A DNA stretch of 64,000 nucleotides from Neisseria sicca (GCF_017753665.1 NZ_CP072524.1:1674001-1738000), one strand, 5' to 3'; numbered from the stretch's first letter, positions 1-8,902 are shown. Numbers and translations are program-made. Notes: generated from the letters alone by a model not told the origin.

Positions 1-197
1 TAGGCGCGGGCTTCTTCTTCGTCCAGAAGAATCAAGCTGATGTCGGCGCGACGGTATTCGTTTTTCAACGCCGCCCATGCCCAGCGATAGAAATCGCGTT
101 CGCTCGGAAGATTGGCGGCGGTTGAGGCGTTTTCAAAATTCAGGCAGAAACGTTGCCGCTGCAACGATAAGAAGGGATATTTTTTGGCGCGCTTCAT
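1..197 (-). CDS. ybeY: Endoribonuclease YbeY, N-terminal part (cut by window edge)
   Basis: The first 65 codons of a minus-strand gene are present; the rest lies left of the window. The protein begins MKRAKKYPFLSLQRQRFCLN and continues through a stretch with RRADISLILLDEEEARA, which I recognise as the N-terminus of neisserial YbeY. YbeY is a zinc-dependent endoribonuclease that takes part in 16S rRNA 3'-end maturation and ribosome quality control. The catalytic H-x3-H-x5-H motif would be in the missing C-terminal part, so assignment rests on N-terminal resemblance only. The ATG at 197-195 is the only good start in frame. Confidence 0.72.
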   Translation of the reverse strand, partial: MKRAKKYPFLSLQRQRFCLNFENASTAANLPSERDFYRWAWAALKNEYRRADISLILLDEEEARA

Positions 198-368
198 GCT
201 GTAAGGCTGTTGGTTTAAAATGTTTTTAGAGAATAAGTTTTATTTTACGGCAGTATGCACTACCATCATGCCAGTACACATTATAATTTATTTCCTTGCA
301 ACAGATATAGTTTAACGGCTTTTCCGACAGCTTCTCAGCGGAATACCTTTCAACCACGGTAATTTCAA

Positions 369-746
369 ATGAACAAATTTCTTTTCCCCATACTGATTGC
401 CCTGACCGCCTGTTCCCCGCAAAACAAAATCGAAACATCGACCGCCAAACCGGCAGAAGTGAAAGTAGGAAAAAACAGCGGCGATACGGTCAAAATGACA
501 GGAACAGTCCATTATTCGCTCGAACAGGCAGAATTTACCGCCGACGGAAAAACCTATTTCCTCAACGGCGGCGACAGCCTGATGGACCAAGTAGAAAAGA
601 ACCGCCTGAGTTCCGGCTCATATAACGTTACCCTGAACAATGTCTGCATTCTGGGAAAAGTGCTGACCAAAGAACAAAACCAAGGCAACGGATTTGGTCC
701 TTTGGGCAAGTACAGTCAAGCAGTTACCGTAGAAAGTTTGTGTTAG
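369..746 (+). CDS. Small lipoprotein of unknown function
   Basis: A 125-residue protein starts with MNKFLFPILIALTACSPQNK, a short basic n-region, a hydrophobic stretch and a lipobox (LTAC) with Cys15 as the likely lipidated residue. It is therefore probably an outer- or inner-membrane-anchored lipoprotein facing the periplasm. The mature part is polar, with no domain I recognise and one further pair of cysteines near the C-terminus (Cys112-type NVC and the terminal Cys). It stands alone between ybeY (opposite strand) and hemC, whose start is 46 bp downstream. A function cannot be given from sequence. Confidence 0.75.
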   Translation: MNKFLFPILIALTACSPQNKIETSTAKPAEVKVGKNSGDTVKMTGTVHYSLEQAEFTADGKTYFLNGGDSLMDQVEKNRLSSGSYNVTLNNVCILGKVLTKEQNQGNGFGPLGKYSQAVTVESLC

Positions 747-792
747 ACTGTCGAACTTCCCGCCCCATGAATTAGAAAATCAGAAACAGCAA

Positions 793-1731
793 ATGAACCC
801 GAAAAAACTCGTTATCGCCAGCCGTGAAAGCCTGCTTGCCATGTGGCAGGCAAAACATATCCAAGGTCGTCTGAAAACCCTGTATCCCGACTGCGAAGTC
901 GAAATCTTGGGCATGACCACGCGCGGCGACCAGATTTTGGACAAAACCCTGTCGAAAATCGGCGGCAAAGGCCTGTTTATCAAAGAGCTGGAACAAGCCT
1001 TGCAGGACGGACGCGCCGATTTGGCAGTGCATTCGATTAAAGACGTGCCGATGGACTTGCCCGAAGGCTTCGCCCTTGCCGCCATCGGTGAGCGCGCCAA
1101 TCCGTTTGACGCATTCGTATCCAACCAATACGCACGTTTGGAAGAAATGCCCAAAGGCGCCGTCGTCGGCACATCCAGCCTGCGCCGCGAAGCCCAGTTG
1201 CGCGCCCGCTATCCGCACTTAGTCATCAAACCCCTGCGCGGCAACGTGCAAACCCGCCTGTCCAAACTTGACAACGGCGAATACGATGCCATCATCCTCG
1301 CCGCCGCCGGATTGCAGCGTTTGGAACTGGACGAACGCATCCGCCTGATTCTCTCCGAAGCCGACAGCCTGCCCGCCGCCGGACAAGGCGCGTTGGGCAT
1401 CGAAATCGCCGCACACCGCACCGACCTTTTGGACGTCTTGAAACCCTTAAACCACGACGTCACACACGCCTGCGTGACCGCCGAACGCGCCCTCGCCCGC
1501 GCTTTGGGCGGAAGCTGCCAAGTGCCGCTTGCCGCGTATTGCACCGAAGAAGACGGACTGCTCACCCTGCGCGGACTGGTCGGACACCCCGACGGCTCGG
1601 TAATCTTGCAGGCAGACGCGCAAGCCCCCGCCGCCTACGCCGACGCGCTTGGACGCGCAGTCGCCAAAAAGCTGGCGGACGACGGCGCGCAAGAATTGAT
1701 TGAAGCCGTTTTGAAAGAACAAGCCGAATAA
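793..1731 (+). CDS. hemC: Porphobilinogen deaminase (hydroxymethylbilane synthase)
   Basis: This 312-residue enzyme joins four porphobilinogen units into hydroxymethylbilane in haem biosynthesis, in the cytosol. It shows the typical N-terminus (LVIASRESLLAMWQA), the DLAVHSIKDVP segment, SSLRREAQL and RGNVQTRL substrate-binding stretches, and GGSCQVP with Cys242 that carries the dipyrromethane cofactor. Length matches the family. A DUS at 863-877 lies inside the reading frame and is translated as QGRLKT near residue 26, so the uptake sequence is tolerated in the coding region. It is followed by an inverted DUS pair. Confidence 0.97.
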   Translation: MNPKKLVIASRESLLAMWQAKHIQGRLKTLYPDCEVEILGMTTRGDQILDKTLSKIGGKGLFIKELEQALQDGRADLAVHSIKDVPMDLPEGFALAAIGERANPFDAFVSNQYARLEEMPKGAVVGTSSLRREAQLRARYPHLVIKPLRGNVQTRLSKLDNGEYDAIILAAAGLQRLELDERIRLILSEADSLPAAGQGALGIEIAAHRTDLLDVLKPLNHDVTHACVTAERALARALGGSCQVPLAAYCTEEDGLLTLRGLVGHPDGSVILQADAQAPAAYADALGRAVAKKLADDGAQELIEAVLKEQAE

Positions 1732-1744
1732 ATCGGTTCGCAAG

Positions 1745-1781
1745 AAAAGGTCGTCTGAAAAACGTTTTCAGACGACCTTTT
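1745..1781 (+). terminator. Inverted DUS pair after hemC
   Basis: Two DUS copies in opposite orientation, separated by three bases, form a stem of about 17 bp followed by T residues just after the hemC stop. This fits an intrinsic terminator. Confidence 0.85.
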
Positions 1782-1907
1782 GCCATTCGCCGTCAAACTT
1801 GAAAGACGGCGCAAATAAGCGCAAAATGTTAACAAGTTAACCTATGAAGCGCGCAGCTTCCTTCTTTCCGACATCAAACAAACCTGCTGAAAAAGATTGG
1901 AAAACAA

Positions 1908-3077
1908 ATGAGTAAAAAACTCCACCCGCAGACGCTCGCCATACGCGGCAGCAAAGAGCAAACCGAATACCGCGAACACAATCAGGCATTGTTCCTCACC
2001 AGCAGCTTCATGTGGGACAACGCCCAACACGCCGCCGATTTGTTTTCTAAAAAAATCAAAGGGTTCACTTATACCCGTACTGCCAATCCGACCACAGCCG
2101 CCTTTGAAAAACGCATTGCCGCCTTAGAAGGCGCGGAACGCGCGGTCACCACTTCGACCGGCATGTCCGCGATTCAGGCGGCGTTTTTCACCTTCCTGCA
2201 GACGGGCGACCATGTGATTTCCAGCCGCAGTCTGTTCGGCACGACCGTCGGCTTTATTAATAACATCGTCACCAAATTCGGCATCGAAGTGAGCCATGTG
2301 TCGCCGACCGATGTGGACGAATGGAAAGCCGCCGTCAAAGCCAACACCAAACTACTGTTTTTGGAAACACCGTCCAACCCCTTGGGCGAAGTGGCCGACT
2401 TGGAAGCCTTGGCGGAATTGGCGCACAGCATCGGCGCGCTTTTGGTGGTGGACAACAGCCTGCTGTCGCCCGTCGGCTCGCAGCCTTTGAAACACGGCGC
2501 GGATATTTCCGTTTCCTCCGCAACCAAATCCATCGACGGACACGGACGTGTGATGGGCGGCGTGTTGGCAGGTTCGGAAGAACTGATGACGCAGGTCGCC
2601 ATGTATTGCAACTCTTGCGGGCTGGCGATGTCGCCGTTTAACGCATGGCAGTTGTTGAGCGGCGTAGAAACCCTGTCGCTGCGTTTGGAAAAACAGTTCG
2701 ACAACGCTCTGAAAATCGCGCAATGGCTGCGGACACAGCCGCAAGTCCAAGCCGTGTACTACACCGGATTGCCCGACCATCCGCAGGCGGAGCTTATCCG
2801 CAAACAGCAAAACGGCGGCGGTATCGTGGTGGGTTTTGAAGTCGCTGACCAAGAAGCCGCGTGGAAAGTCGTCGATAGCGTCGAACTCTTCTCCCGTACC
2901 GCCAACCTCGGCGACGTGCGCTCGACCATTACCCACCCGTGGACAACCACACACGGCAGAATGCAGCCCGAAGAAAAACTCGCCGCCAATATCCGCCCCG
3001 GACTGGTTCGCCTGTCCGTCGGCTTGGAATACGTCGATGACTTGATCGACGATTTGAAACAGGCGTTGGCGCGTTAA
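1908..3077 (+). CDS. metZ: O-succinylhomoserine sulfhydrylase
   Basis: A 389-residue PLP enzyme of the Cys/Met metabolism family that makes homocysteine from O-succinylhomoserine and sulfide. The PLP lysine is Lys207 in SSATKSIDGHGR, preceded by the VVDNS segment that contacts the cofactor. The N-terminus LHPQTLAIRG and the overall length are closest to MetZ rather than MetB or MetC, so direct sulfhydrylation is the likely route of homocysteine synthesis. The gene is single, with terminators on both sides. The ATG at 1908 follows an A-rich stretch with a weak GGA. Confidence 0.93.
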   Translation: MSKKLHPQTLAIRGSKEQTEYREHNQALFLTSSFMWDNAQHAADLFSKKIKGFTYTRTANPTTAAFEKRIAALEGAERAVTTSTGMSAIQAAFFTFLQTGDHVISSRSLFGTTVGFINNIVTKFGIEVSHVSPTDVDEWKAAVKANTKLLFLETPSNPLGEVADLEALAELAHSIGALLVVDNSLLSPVGSQPLKHGADISVSSATKSIDGHGRVMGGVLAGSEELMTQVAMYCNSCGLAMSPFNAWQLLSGVETLSLRLEKQFDNALKIAQWLRTQPQVQAVYYTGLPDHPQAELIRKQQNGGGIVVGFEVADQEAAWKVVDSVELFSRTANLGDVRSTITHPWTTTHGRMQPEEKLAANIRPGLVRLSVGLEYVDDLIDDLKQALAR

Positions 3078-3117
3078 GCCAAACGCCCGACGGACGGTAT
3101 TTACCTGAGCCATTACA

Positions 3118-3156
3118 TTTCAGACGACCTCTTGGCGTTTCAAAGGTCGTCTGAAA
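3118..3156 (+). terminator. Inverted DUS pair after metZ
   Basis: TTTCAGACGACCT at 3118-3130 and AGGTCGTCTGAAA at 3144-3156 form an inverted pair with a 13-base loop between metZ and the next small gene. It probably ends metZ transcription. Confidence 0.6.
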
Positions 3157-3195
3157 ACATTAAAATACACACAACATCAAATAAGGAAATCGATT

Positions 3196-3399
3196 ATGAG
3201 TGAAGCGGAATTTTCCGATTGGGCGATGAAAATCTGCCTGACCGGACTGGTTATCTTCTTGGGCTTTATCGTCTGGAACTTGGGTAAGGAATCCAAGGCA
3301 GGCAAATTCGGCATCGCGATTTTGTTCCTGGTCTTGGGCTTGGGCGTGTTCGGCTTTATTTTCAAAGAGGTGCTGATTAAATTCATCGCCCTGCCTTGA
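3196..3399 (+). CDS. DUF2788 family small membrane protein
   Basis: A 67-residue protein with two hydrophobic segments (about residues 11-28 and 40-61) separated by a short polar turn, GKESKAGKFG. This layout and the turn match the DUF2788 family of small inner-membrane proteins found in many beta- and gammaproteobacteria; the family has no known function. The start is preceded by TAAGGAAATCGATT, a usable ribosome-binding site. An inverted DUS pair ends the unit. Confidence 0.85.
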   Translation: MSEAEFSDWAMKICLTGLVIFLGFIVWNLGKESKAGKFGIAILFLVLGLGVFGFIFKEVLIKFIALP

Positions 3400-3424
3400 G
3401 TAGGTAAACAAAGAAGAATAAGGG

Positions 3425-3471
3425 AAAGGTCGTCTGAAAGAGCCCGTATCCGGGGTTTTCAGACAACCTTT
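3425..3471 (+). terminator. Inverted DUS pair after the DUF2788 gene
   Basis: A DUS at 3427-3439 and a one-mismatch inverted copy (CAGACAACCTT) near 3459-3470 surround a loop containing a short complementary CCCG/CGGGG. It is a likely terminator. Confidence 0.65.
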
Positions 3472-3740
3472 GCATTTTGACAGCAAAGTTTAAGGTAGGA
3501 GTTTGGTACATCATTAAAGTATTACTGCCCGGAATTTGGCATGGCAAAGTCAATCAGATGGGTGAAGAAATGTTGATACCCATAAATACATGGCAACTTC
3601 AATAGAAAATCTCCTTACCGCTATTCCTGATTTGAATTCACGCCATATTTAGCAACGATGCCCGACAAAGCAGGCAGATGAAACTTTGGTAACAAGCGCA
3701 TCAATTAAGCTGAAATCGCGGGCAAAGCATTAAAAGATAA
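3472..3740. other. Gene-free stretch before the tRNA pair
   Basis: About 270 bases hold no convincing reading frame. All three forward frames are interrupted several times, and base use is less GC-rich than the neighbouring genes. It could be a decayed gene, but I recognise no protein family in the fragments. Confidence 0.4.
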
Positions 3741-3744
3741 AAAA

Positions 3745-3772
3745 TAAACCCTTACTTTTTAGTAAGGGTTTA
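3745..3772 (-). terminator. Terminator of the tRNA-Arg/tRNA-Glu unit
   Basis: A perfect 12-bp stem (TAAACCCTTACT / AGTAAGGGTTTA) with a 4-base loop lies just beyond tRNA-Glu on the minus strand. It is followed on that strand by a T-rich stretch, which fits an intrinsic terminator. Confidence 0.88.
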
Positions 3773-3781
3773 TTAAGAATT

Positions 3782-3856
3782 TGGCACGCCCACGGGGAAT
3801 CGAACCCCGGTTACCGCCGTGAAAGGGCGATGTCCTAACCGCTAGACGATGGGCGC
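3782..3856 (-). tRNA. tRNA-Glu (UUC)
   Basis: The minus strand folds as a tRNA: acceptor GCGCCCA against TGGGCGT, D-arm TCTAGCGGTTAGGA, anticodon loop with TTC inside CCGCC-type stems, T-arm GGTTCGAATCC and an encoded CCA. The anticodon TTC reads glutamate codons. It lies 17 bases from the next tRNA gene in the same orientation, so the two are probably one transcript with tRNA-Arg first. Confidence 0.95.
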
Positions 3857-3873
3857 GGATAAATAATGTTTTT

Positions 3874-3950
3874 TGGCGCACCCGGAGCGATTCGAACGCC
3901 CGACCCTCTGGTTCGTAGCCAGATACTCTATCCAACTGAGCTACGGGTGC
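3874..3950 (-). tRNA. tRNA-Arg (ACG)
   Basis: The minus strand gives GCACCCG acceptor, D-arm GCTCAGTTGGATAGAG, anticodon loop CTACGAA with anticodon ACG, T-arm GTTCGAATCG and encoded CCA, 77 bases in all. The ACG anticodon is normally edited to ICG and reads CGU/CGC/CGA arginine codons. Confidence 0.95.
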
Positions 3951-4082
3951 ATTTTCATCACTTCGCTTCTGCGCTGTGAATCAAGAAGACCGAATATTAT
4001 AGAAACCTTTCCCTATTGTCCAGCCTTTAAATTCAATTTTCCCAGATAAAACATTAACATTTTGAAAATTAAAGAAATTAAA

Positions 4083-5435
4083 TTACCTTAAAATCCCGGT
4101 TCCAGACAAATCCTGAGCCATTTTGGCGGCGGCATTGTCTGTCATACCGCCGACAAAATCTAAAATTTTCATATATGCCTGATACAGGCTGTCCGTTTCA
4201 AGTATGGGATTATGGTTTTTCAGAAGATCCAAGATTAAAGATTGGCGGACATCTAATTTCCGCTCAACCAGCAAGGCATGGGCAGCAGGGACAAACAAAT
4301 CGAGTATCGACCCTAAGCACGGGAAAGTGGCAATTTCGGTCATCAGTTTGGTACGGTGGCGAAAGATGCGCGTGCGTGCGAGTTCTTTGGCTTTTTCCAA
4401 AGTGTTTTGGACCTGCGGGCTACACAAGGAAATCAAGTCTTTTCCTTTAAATTCGCCGCTTAATAAATCGGATTGGTGTTTCATGAAGGTTTGCGCGGCA
4501 TCTTCGATGGCTTTGCCTATGGCAATGCCGCGCAGCATGGCGCAACGTTGGCGGCTGGATTGGGCATGCCATGTGCTTTCTTCAAAGGTCAGCTCAGACA
4601 AGACGCTTTCGACTTCGGTATCGGTCAGCAACTCAAGCTCCACTGCATCTTCCAAATCCAGCAATGCGTAACAGATATCGTCTGAAGCCTCCATCAGGTA
4701 TGACAGCGGATGGCGTACCCATTGGTCGCAGCCTGCTTCGAGCAACCCCAACTCTGCTGCAACTCGGCGGATAAACGGCAGCTCGGTTTGATAAATATTG
4801 AATTTGGAACGCCCGCGCGGACCTTGGCTTGTCCACGGATATTTTATCAATGCGCCGATTGATGCCGCACTCAAACGCATCCCGCCCGCATCGGGATACA
4901 TTTCCAAATTGGCGACAATGCGCAGACTGTGGGCATTGCCTTCGTAAGTTTGCACGTCGCTCAATTCGGCTTCGTTCAGCGATGTCAGAAAGCGGAGATT
5001 TTTTTCCTTTCTGAACCAATGGCGCAATGCGTCCTCACCCGTGTGCCCGAACGGAGGGTTACCCAAATCATGCGCCAAACAGGCGACTTGGACGACAGCG
5101 CCAATATCGCCCGGAGTATTGTTTTCAGGCAGGAATCCGCCGGCTTGCAACATGACACCGACGCGGTTACCCAAACTGCGTCCGACGCTGGCGACTTCGA
5201 CACTATGTGTCAGCCGGTTGTGCGTCAGGTCATGTTCGGCAAGCGGGTGGACTTGGGTTTTCCTGCCCAACCGCCTGAATGCGCCGGAAAACACGACTCT
5301 ATCGTAATCAATGTGGAAATCGGTACGCAGGGCATCGATACCCTCTTGTGTGGACGGCGTAACCGTAGGGATAATTTCGCCGTTTTTCGCACGGAAGCGT
5401 TGCGGGGAAAGCAGTTGGGACCAAGTCATTGCCAT
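4083..5435 (-). CDS. dgt: Deoxyguanosinetriphosphate triphosphohydrolase-like dNTPase
   Basis: A 450-residue HD-domain phosphohydrolase that removes triphosphate from deoxynucleotides and so helps control dNTP pools. The metal-binding residues are visible as His77 (RLTHSVEV), His122-Asp123 (ACLAHDLGNPPFGHTGE) and the conserved FRRLGRKTQVHP segment near residues 53-64. The start chosen is the first ATG (MAMTW); a second ATG two codons later is equally possible. It overlaps nothing and lies 57 bp downstream of rnhA on the same strand, so the two may be co-transcribed. Confidence 0.92.
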   Translation of the reverse strand: MAMTWSQLLSPQRFRAKNGEIIPTVTPSTQEGIDALRTDFHIDYDRVVFSGAFRRLGRKTQVHPLAEHDLTHNRLTHSVEVASVGRSLGNRVGVMLQAGGFLPENNTPGDIGAVVQVACLAHDLGNPPFGHTGEDALRHWFRKEKNLRFLTSLNEAELSDVQTYEGNAHSLRIVANLEMYPDAGGMRLSAASIGALIKYPWTSQGPRGRSKFNIYQTELPFIRRVAAELGLLEAGCDQWVRHPLSYLMEASDDICYALLDLEDAVELELLTDTEVESVLSELTFEESTWHAQSSRQRCAMLRGIAIGKAIEDAAQTFMKHQSDLLSGEFKGKDLISLCSPQVQNTLEKAKELARTRIFRHRTKLMTEIATFPCLGSILDLFVPAAHALLVERKLDVRQSLILDLLKNHNPILETDSLYQAYMKILDFVGGMTDNAAAKMAQDLSGTGILR

Positions 5436-5492
5436 TGGGGTAATCCTGTTTGCGGTTGATTGAATATTTTTCAGGCGTTTTCAGACGACCTT

Positions 5493-5942
5493 TTAGGACG
5501 AGGATTGAAGGAACCGTGCTGCTCCCCGGTTCGCCAAAGCGTCCGCCTTTTCGTTTTCGGAATGCCCCGCGTGGCCTTTCACCCATGTCCACTGTAATTC
5601 GTGTTTATGCGACAAGGCATCGAGTTCTTTCCACAAATCGTCGTTTTTCACCGGTTTTTTGGCGGCGGTTTTCCAGCCGTTTTTCTTCCAGCCGTGTATC
5701 CAACCTTCCATACCGTTTTTGACGTATTGCGAGTCGGTACAAATCACGACGCGGCACGGTCGTTTGAGCGCCTTCAACCCTTCTATGACGGCGGTCAGCT
5801 CCATTCGGTTGTTCGTGGTTTCAGCCTCACCGCCGCACAATTCTTTTTCATGATTTCGGTAGCGCATCAATACGCCCCAGCCCCCAGCTCCCGGATTGCC
5901 TTTGCAGGCTCCGTCTGTATAAAGGTAAACGGTATCATCCAT
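5493..5942 (-). CDS. rnhA: Ribonuclease HI
   Basis: A 149-residue enzyme that cuts RNA in RNA-DNA hybrids. The catalytic carboxylates Asp10 (YTDGACKGNPG), Glu48 (NNRMELTA) and Asp70 (CTDSQYV) are at the same positions as in the E. coli enzyme, followed by the basic handle region GWKKNGWKTAAKKPVKN and the C-terminal VKGHAGHSENEKAD with the last histidine and aspartate. Length is typical. It lies upstream of dgt on the same strand; a DUS occurs in the 57-bp gap. Confidence 0.97.
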   Translation of the reverse strand: MDDTVYLYTDGACKGNPGAGGWGVLMRYRNHEKELCGGEAETTNNRMELTAVIEGLKALKRPCRVVICTDSQYVKNGMEGWIHGWKKNGWKTAAKKPVKNDDLWKELDALSHKHELQWTWVKGHAGHSENEKADALANRGAARFLQSSS

Positions 5943-6073
5943 ATATCGGTTTGTTTTGCAATTTGCACAATAAAGGCATTCATCTTATCACAAGGTTTGA
6001 ATCCGCCAAGCGGCTTTGCCCCAAACAGGCATATAATATGCACCTTATCGAAAACAGATTGGAAGGACCGACA

Positions 6074-6934
6074 ATGGATGGACAAATGGAACTTTTTTGC
6101 TATAAGGAACTGCCGGTTTGGCAGGCAGACGGGATTCCCGACGCGCTGCGGGCGGGTCATGCGTTTGACGAAGGGGAATGGGCTTGCCTGAACGTATTGC
6201 AAGGTCGTCTGAAATATTCGGAAGCAGACCATGCAACAAACACCGAGCTGACTGCCGAAGACGGCGATCAGATGATTGCGCCGCAGCAACAGTTTACGAT
6301 CGAGCCTTTGACGGACGACGCGGAAATCAAGCTCTCGCTTTATTGCGCGGCAAAGGATTATTTCAATAAGAAATACGGCATGAGCGCGACCCATTCGGCA
6401 GTAGTGGCGGCTGAAAATATCGTTCCTGCGGGCAAGGCTTTGGATATGGGCTGCGGTCAGGGGCGCAATGCGCTGTTTTTAGGTTTGAAGGGATTCGATG
6501 TAACCGCCGTGGACAACAATCCGCAGGCGGTGCAAAACGTCAACGAGTTGGCGCGTATCGAAGGCTTGGACGTGCGGGCGTTGGAATATGATTTGAATGC
6601 CGCCAACCTTCAAGACCATTTCGACTATATCGTAGCGACGGTTGTGTTTATGTTCCTGCAACCGCGCTTTGTGCCTCAAGTGATTGCCGATATGCAGGCG
6701 CACACCAACCCCGGCGGCTACAACCTGATTGTTTCGGCGATGGACACCGAAGACTTCCCCTGCCCCATGCCTTTCCCGTTTAAATTCAAAGAAGGCGAGT
6801 TGCGCGAATACTACCGCGACTGGGAGATTGCCGAATACAAGGAAGAACTCGGCGCGATGCACGCGAAAGACGCGGCGGGCAATCCAATACAGTTTAAGTT
6901 TGTCACTATGTTGGCGAAAAAGCCTGAAGCGTAA
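6074..6934 (+). CDS. tehB: TehB-type SAM-dependent methyltransferase (tellurite resistance)
   Basis: The 286-residue protein has an N-terminal cupin-like TehB domain (MELFCYKELPVWQADGIP) and a C-terminal SAM methyltransferase domain with motif ALDMGCGQGRNALFLG at about residues 121-136. The layout and length match Haemophilus influenzae TehB. The family methylates tellurite or selenite and can protect against oxidative stress. The frame is open further upstream, but the ATG at 6074 has GAAGGA seven bases before it and gives the family length. A DUS at 6201-6214 is translated as QGRLKY. Confidence 0.9.
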   Translation: MDGQMELFCYKELPVWQADGIPDALRAGHAFDEGEWACLNVLQGRLKYSEADHATNTELTAEDGDQMIAPQQQFTIEPLTDDAEIKLSLYCAAKDYFNKKYGMSATHSAVVAAENIVPAGKALDMGCGQGRNALFLGLKGFDVTAVDNNPQAVQNVNELARIEGLDVRALEYDLNAANLQDHFDYIVATVVFMFLQPRFVPQVIADMQAHTNPGGYNLIVSAMDTEDFPCPMPFPFKFKEGELREYYRDWEIAEYKEELGAMHAKDAAGNPIQFKFVTMLAKKPEA

Positions 6935-6940
6935 ACGAAC

Positions 6941-6973
6941 AGGGTCGTCTGAAAGGTTTTCAGACAACCTTTT
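6941..6973 (+). terminator. Inverted DUS pair after tehB
   Basis: A DUS and a one-mismatch inverted copy with a short loop end in TTTT right after tehB. Confidence 0.75.
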
Positions 6974-7100
6974 GATATCCGCTTTGTTACGGCGCTTTGA
7001 ACTTTTCCTACCTGCAATCCGACCGGCAACCTCAAATCCGGATTGTGTCGGATAGAAGCGGTTTCCACCCAAACATGCCTTATCGTCAACTTCAAAAACA

Positions 7101-7134
7101 AAAAGGTCGTCTGAAATCTTTCAGACGACCTTTT
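7101..7134. terminator. Inverted DUS pair between tehB and lolA
   Basis: A near-perfect inverted DUS pair with flanking A and T runs on both sides lies 13 bases from the lolA stop. It can act on both strands and probably ends lolA. Confidence 0.85.
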
Positions 7135-7146
7135 ATAATCAAATAA

Positions 7147-7770
7147 TCAGTTGCTCAACACATCCACACCTTTGGGCGGGGTGAACTTAAATGCGCCGCG
7201 CGAGAGGTTGGGCTTGGTGTTCAAGCCGCCGAAGCTGATAGAGGTTTGGTTGCCGAAGCTGTCTTTCAGCTGCATGGCGGCGAGGTTGTCGCCTTTGAAG
7301 CCGATGCGGATGTATTGGTAGCCGGCGTTGTTTTTCTTAGGCGTTGCCAAGACGTAGTCGATGCCGTTGGACGAGCCGTCTTCTTTGAGGGAATAGCTGC
7401 TGTCAAGGGCGGTTTTGTTGGAGAGGATGGCAGCGGGGCTGTCGCCGATGGTTTGGTCTTGGGCGGACTTGGTCACTTGCGCCAAATCAACGTCGTAGAG
7501 CCAAATGGTTTGACCGTCGCCTACGATGGTTTGTTTGTAGGGCTTGGTGTATTCCCATTTGAAGAGGCCCGGACGCAGGATTTTGAAAGTACCGTGTGCG
7601 GTTTGGGTTTTCTTTTTGCCTTGGACGGTTTGGGTGAAGCTGCCGCTGATACCGTCGGCGTCATTGTTGAATTTTTTGAGTGCATCTACTGCGCCTGCCT
7701 GCGCGAAACCGATGGTTGCGGTCAGGGCAGAAGCAGCGAGAAGTTTGAACAGGTTGTGTTGTTTCATCAT
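7147..7770 (-). CDS. lolA: Outer-membrane lipoprotein carrier protein LolA
   Basis: A 207-residue periplasmic chaperone that takes lipoproteins from the LolCDE complex to the outer membrane. It has a signal peptide (MMKQHNLFKLLAASALTATI..., cleavage near AQAGA, residues 23-27), then a LolA domain with DGISGSFTQTVQGKKKTQTAHGT and the RPGLFKWEY motif including the conserved Arg. The stretch TIWLYDVDLAQVTK follows. Two ATGs stand together at the start with AAGGA before them. The gene is monocistronic. Confidence 0.93.
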   Translation of the reverse strand: MMKQHNLFKLLAASALTATIGFAQAGAVDALKKFNNDADGISGSFTQTVQGKKKTQTAHGTFKILRPGLFKWEYTKPYKQTIVGDGQTIWLYDVDLAQVTKSAQDQTIGDSPAAILSNKTALDSSYSLKEDGSSNGIDYVLATPKKNNAGYQYIRIGFKGDNLAAMQLKDSFGNQTSISFGGLNTKPNLSRGAFKFTPPKGVDVLSN

Positions 7771-8074
7771 TATTTTTCCTTGTTGGAAGGGGTGTGGCGC
7801 CCAGTATCGATGTTACAAAATAACAATGCAAGCCGCTTATGGGCGGTTTACATTTTGCAAACAGTGTTTTCCGAGGGCTAATTTTTTGAAGCTGCGGGAT
7901 TTTTTCCTGCGGAAAAGACAATCGGGTTTCACACTTCTTTAATGTATGCCGATTGTGCAAACTGTGGTATTTAATGGTTTTTGACGCGCAACGCCAAATT
8001 GTAAAGATTATATTCCTTATATTGTTTTTTTTAAACGCTATAATATTTGTTTTCCGAAAAACGGCGGACTTGGA
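7771..8074. promoter_or_regulatory. Divergent promoter region of lolA and the DUF455 gene
   Basis: About 300 AT-rich bases separate the divergent genes. A perfect TATAAT at 8039-8044 lies 31 bases before the DUF455 start and is a likely -10 element, but I see no good -35 at the usual distance. There is no DUS and no reading frame of note. Confidence 0.45.
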
Positions 8075-8902
8075 ATGAAACCTGATATCTATGCGTTGCT
8101 GGAACTTGCCCTGCTTTCAGACGACCCCGATGAAAAAGGACGGCTGACGGATGAGGCGTTTGCCGCCGTTCAGAACATAGACGGTGCTGAAGCAAACGCT
8201 GCGCCGTTGGACTTCCGCCACGCGGGACGGCCGCCGAAGCCTGTTTTGGTCGCGCCGTCGCAACTGACGCCGCGCAAGATGAACACGACCGAAGGCTATG
8301 CGGCGATGCTGCACGCGATTGCGCATATCGAGTTCAACGCCATCAATCTGGCTTTGGACGCGGCATACCGTTTCCGCACGCTGCCGTTTCAGTTTGTGCG
8401 CGACTGGGTACGGGTGGCGAAGGAAGAGGTGTACCACTTCCGCCTGATGCGCGAAAGGCTGCGCGCTTTCAGTTTCGATTACGGCGATTTCGAGGCGCAC
8501 AACCATTTGTGGGACATGGCGTATAAAACCGCCTACGATCCGCTGCTGCGCATGGCATTGGTGCCGCGCGTATTGGAAGCGCGCGGGCTGGACGTTACGC
8601 CGGGGATACGCGCGAAGGTGGAGCAGCGCGGCGATTCGGAAACCTGCGGCGTGTTGGACATCATTTACCGCGACGAAGTGGGCCATGTCGCCATTGGCAA
8701 CCATTGGTATCAATACCTCTGCCGCGAACGCGGCTTGGAACCTGTCGCCCTGTTCCGCGGTCTGATTGCCCGTTACGATATGTTTATCTTCCGCGGCTAT
8801 GTGAACATCGAAGCGCGCGAAAAAGCAGGCTTCAGCCGCTTCGAGCTGGATATGTTGGAAGATTTCGAGCAGGGTTTGAAACAAGGCAAAAAGGTCGTCT
8901 GA
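8075..8902 (+). CDS. DUF455 family ferritin-like protein
   Basis: A 275-residue protein of the DUF455 family, which has a ferritin-like fold with a putative di-metal site. Candidate metal ligands are the conserved EFNAINLALDAAYRF (Glu about residue 89), KEEVYHFRLM (Glu and His about 117-121), LEARG (Glu about 171) and DEVGHVAIG (Glu and His about 203-206). Related proteins include the tRNA hydroxylase MiaE, so an oxygenase role is possible but unproven. The stop codon lies inside a DUS, giving the C-terminus KKVV; a second DUS near 8115 is translated as LSDDP. Confidence 0.85.
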   Translation: MKPDIYALLELALLSDDPDEKGRLTDEAFAAVQNIDGAEANAAPLDFRHAGRPPKPVLVAPSQLTPRKMNTTEGYAAMLHAIAHIEFNAINLALDAAYRFRTLPFQFVRDWVRVAKEEVYHFRLMRERLRAFSFDYGDFEAHNHLWDMAYKTAYDPLLRMALVPRVLEARGLDVTPGIRAKVEQRGDSETCGVLDIIYRDEVGHVAIGNHWYQYLCRERGLEPVALFRGLIARYDMFIFRGYVNIEAREKAGFSRFELDMLEDFEQGLKQGKKVV

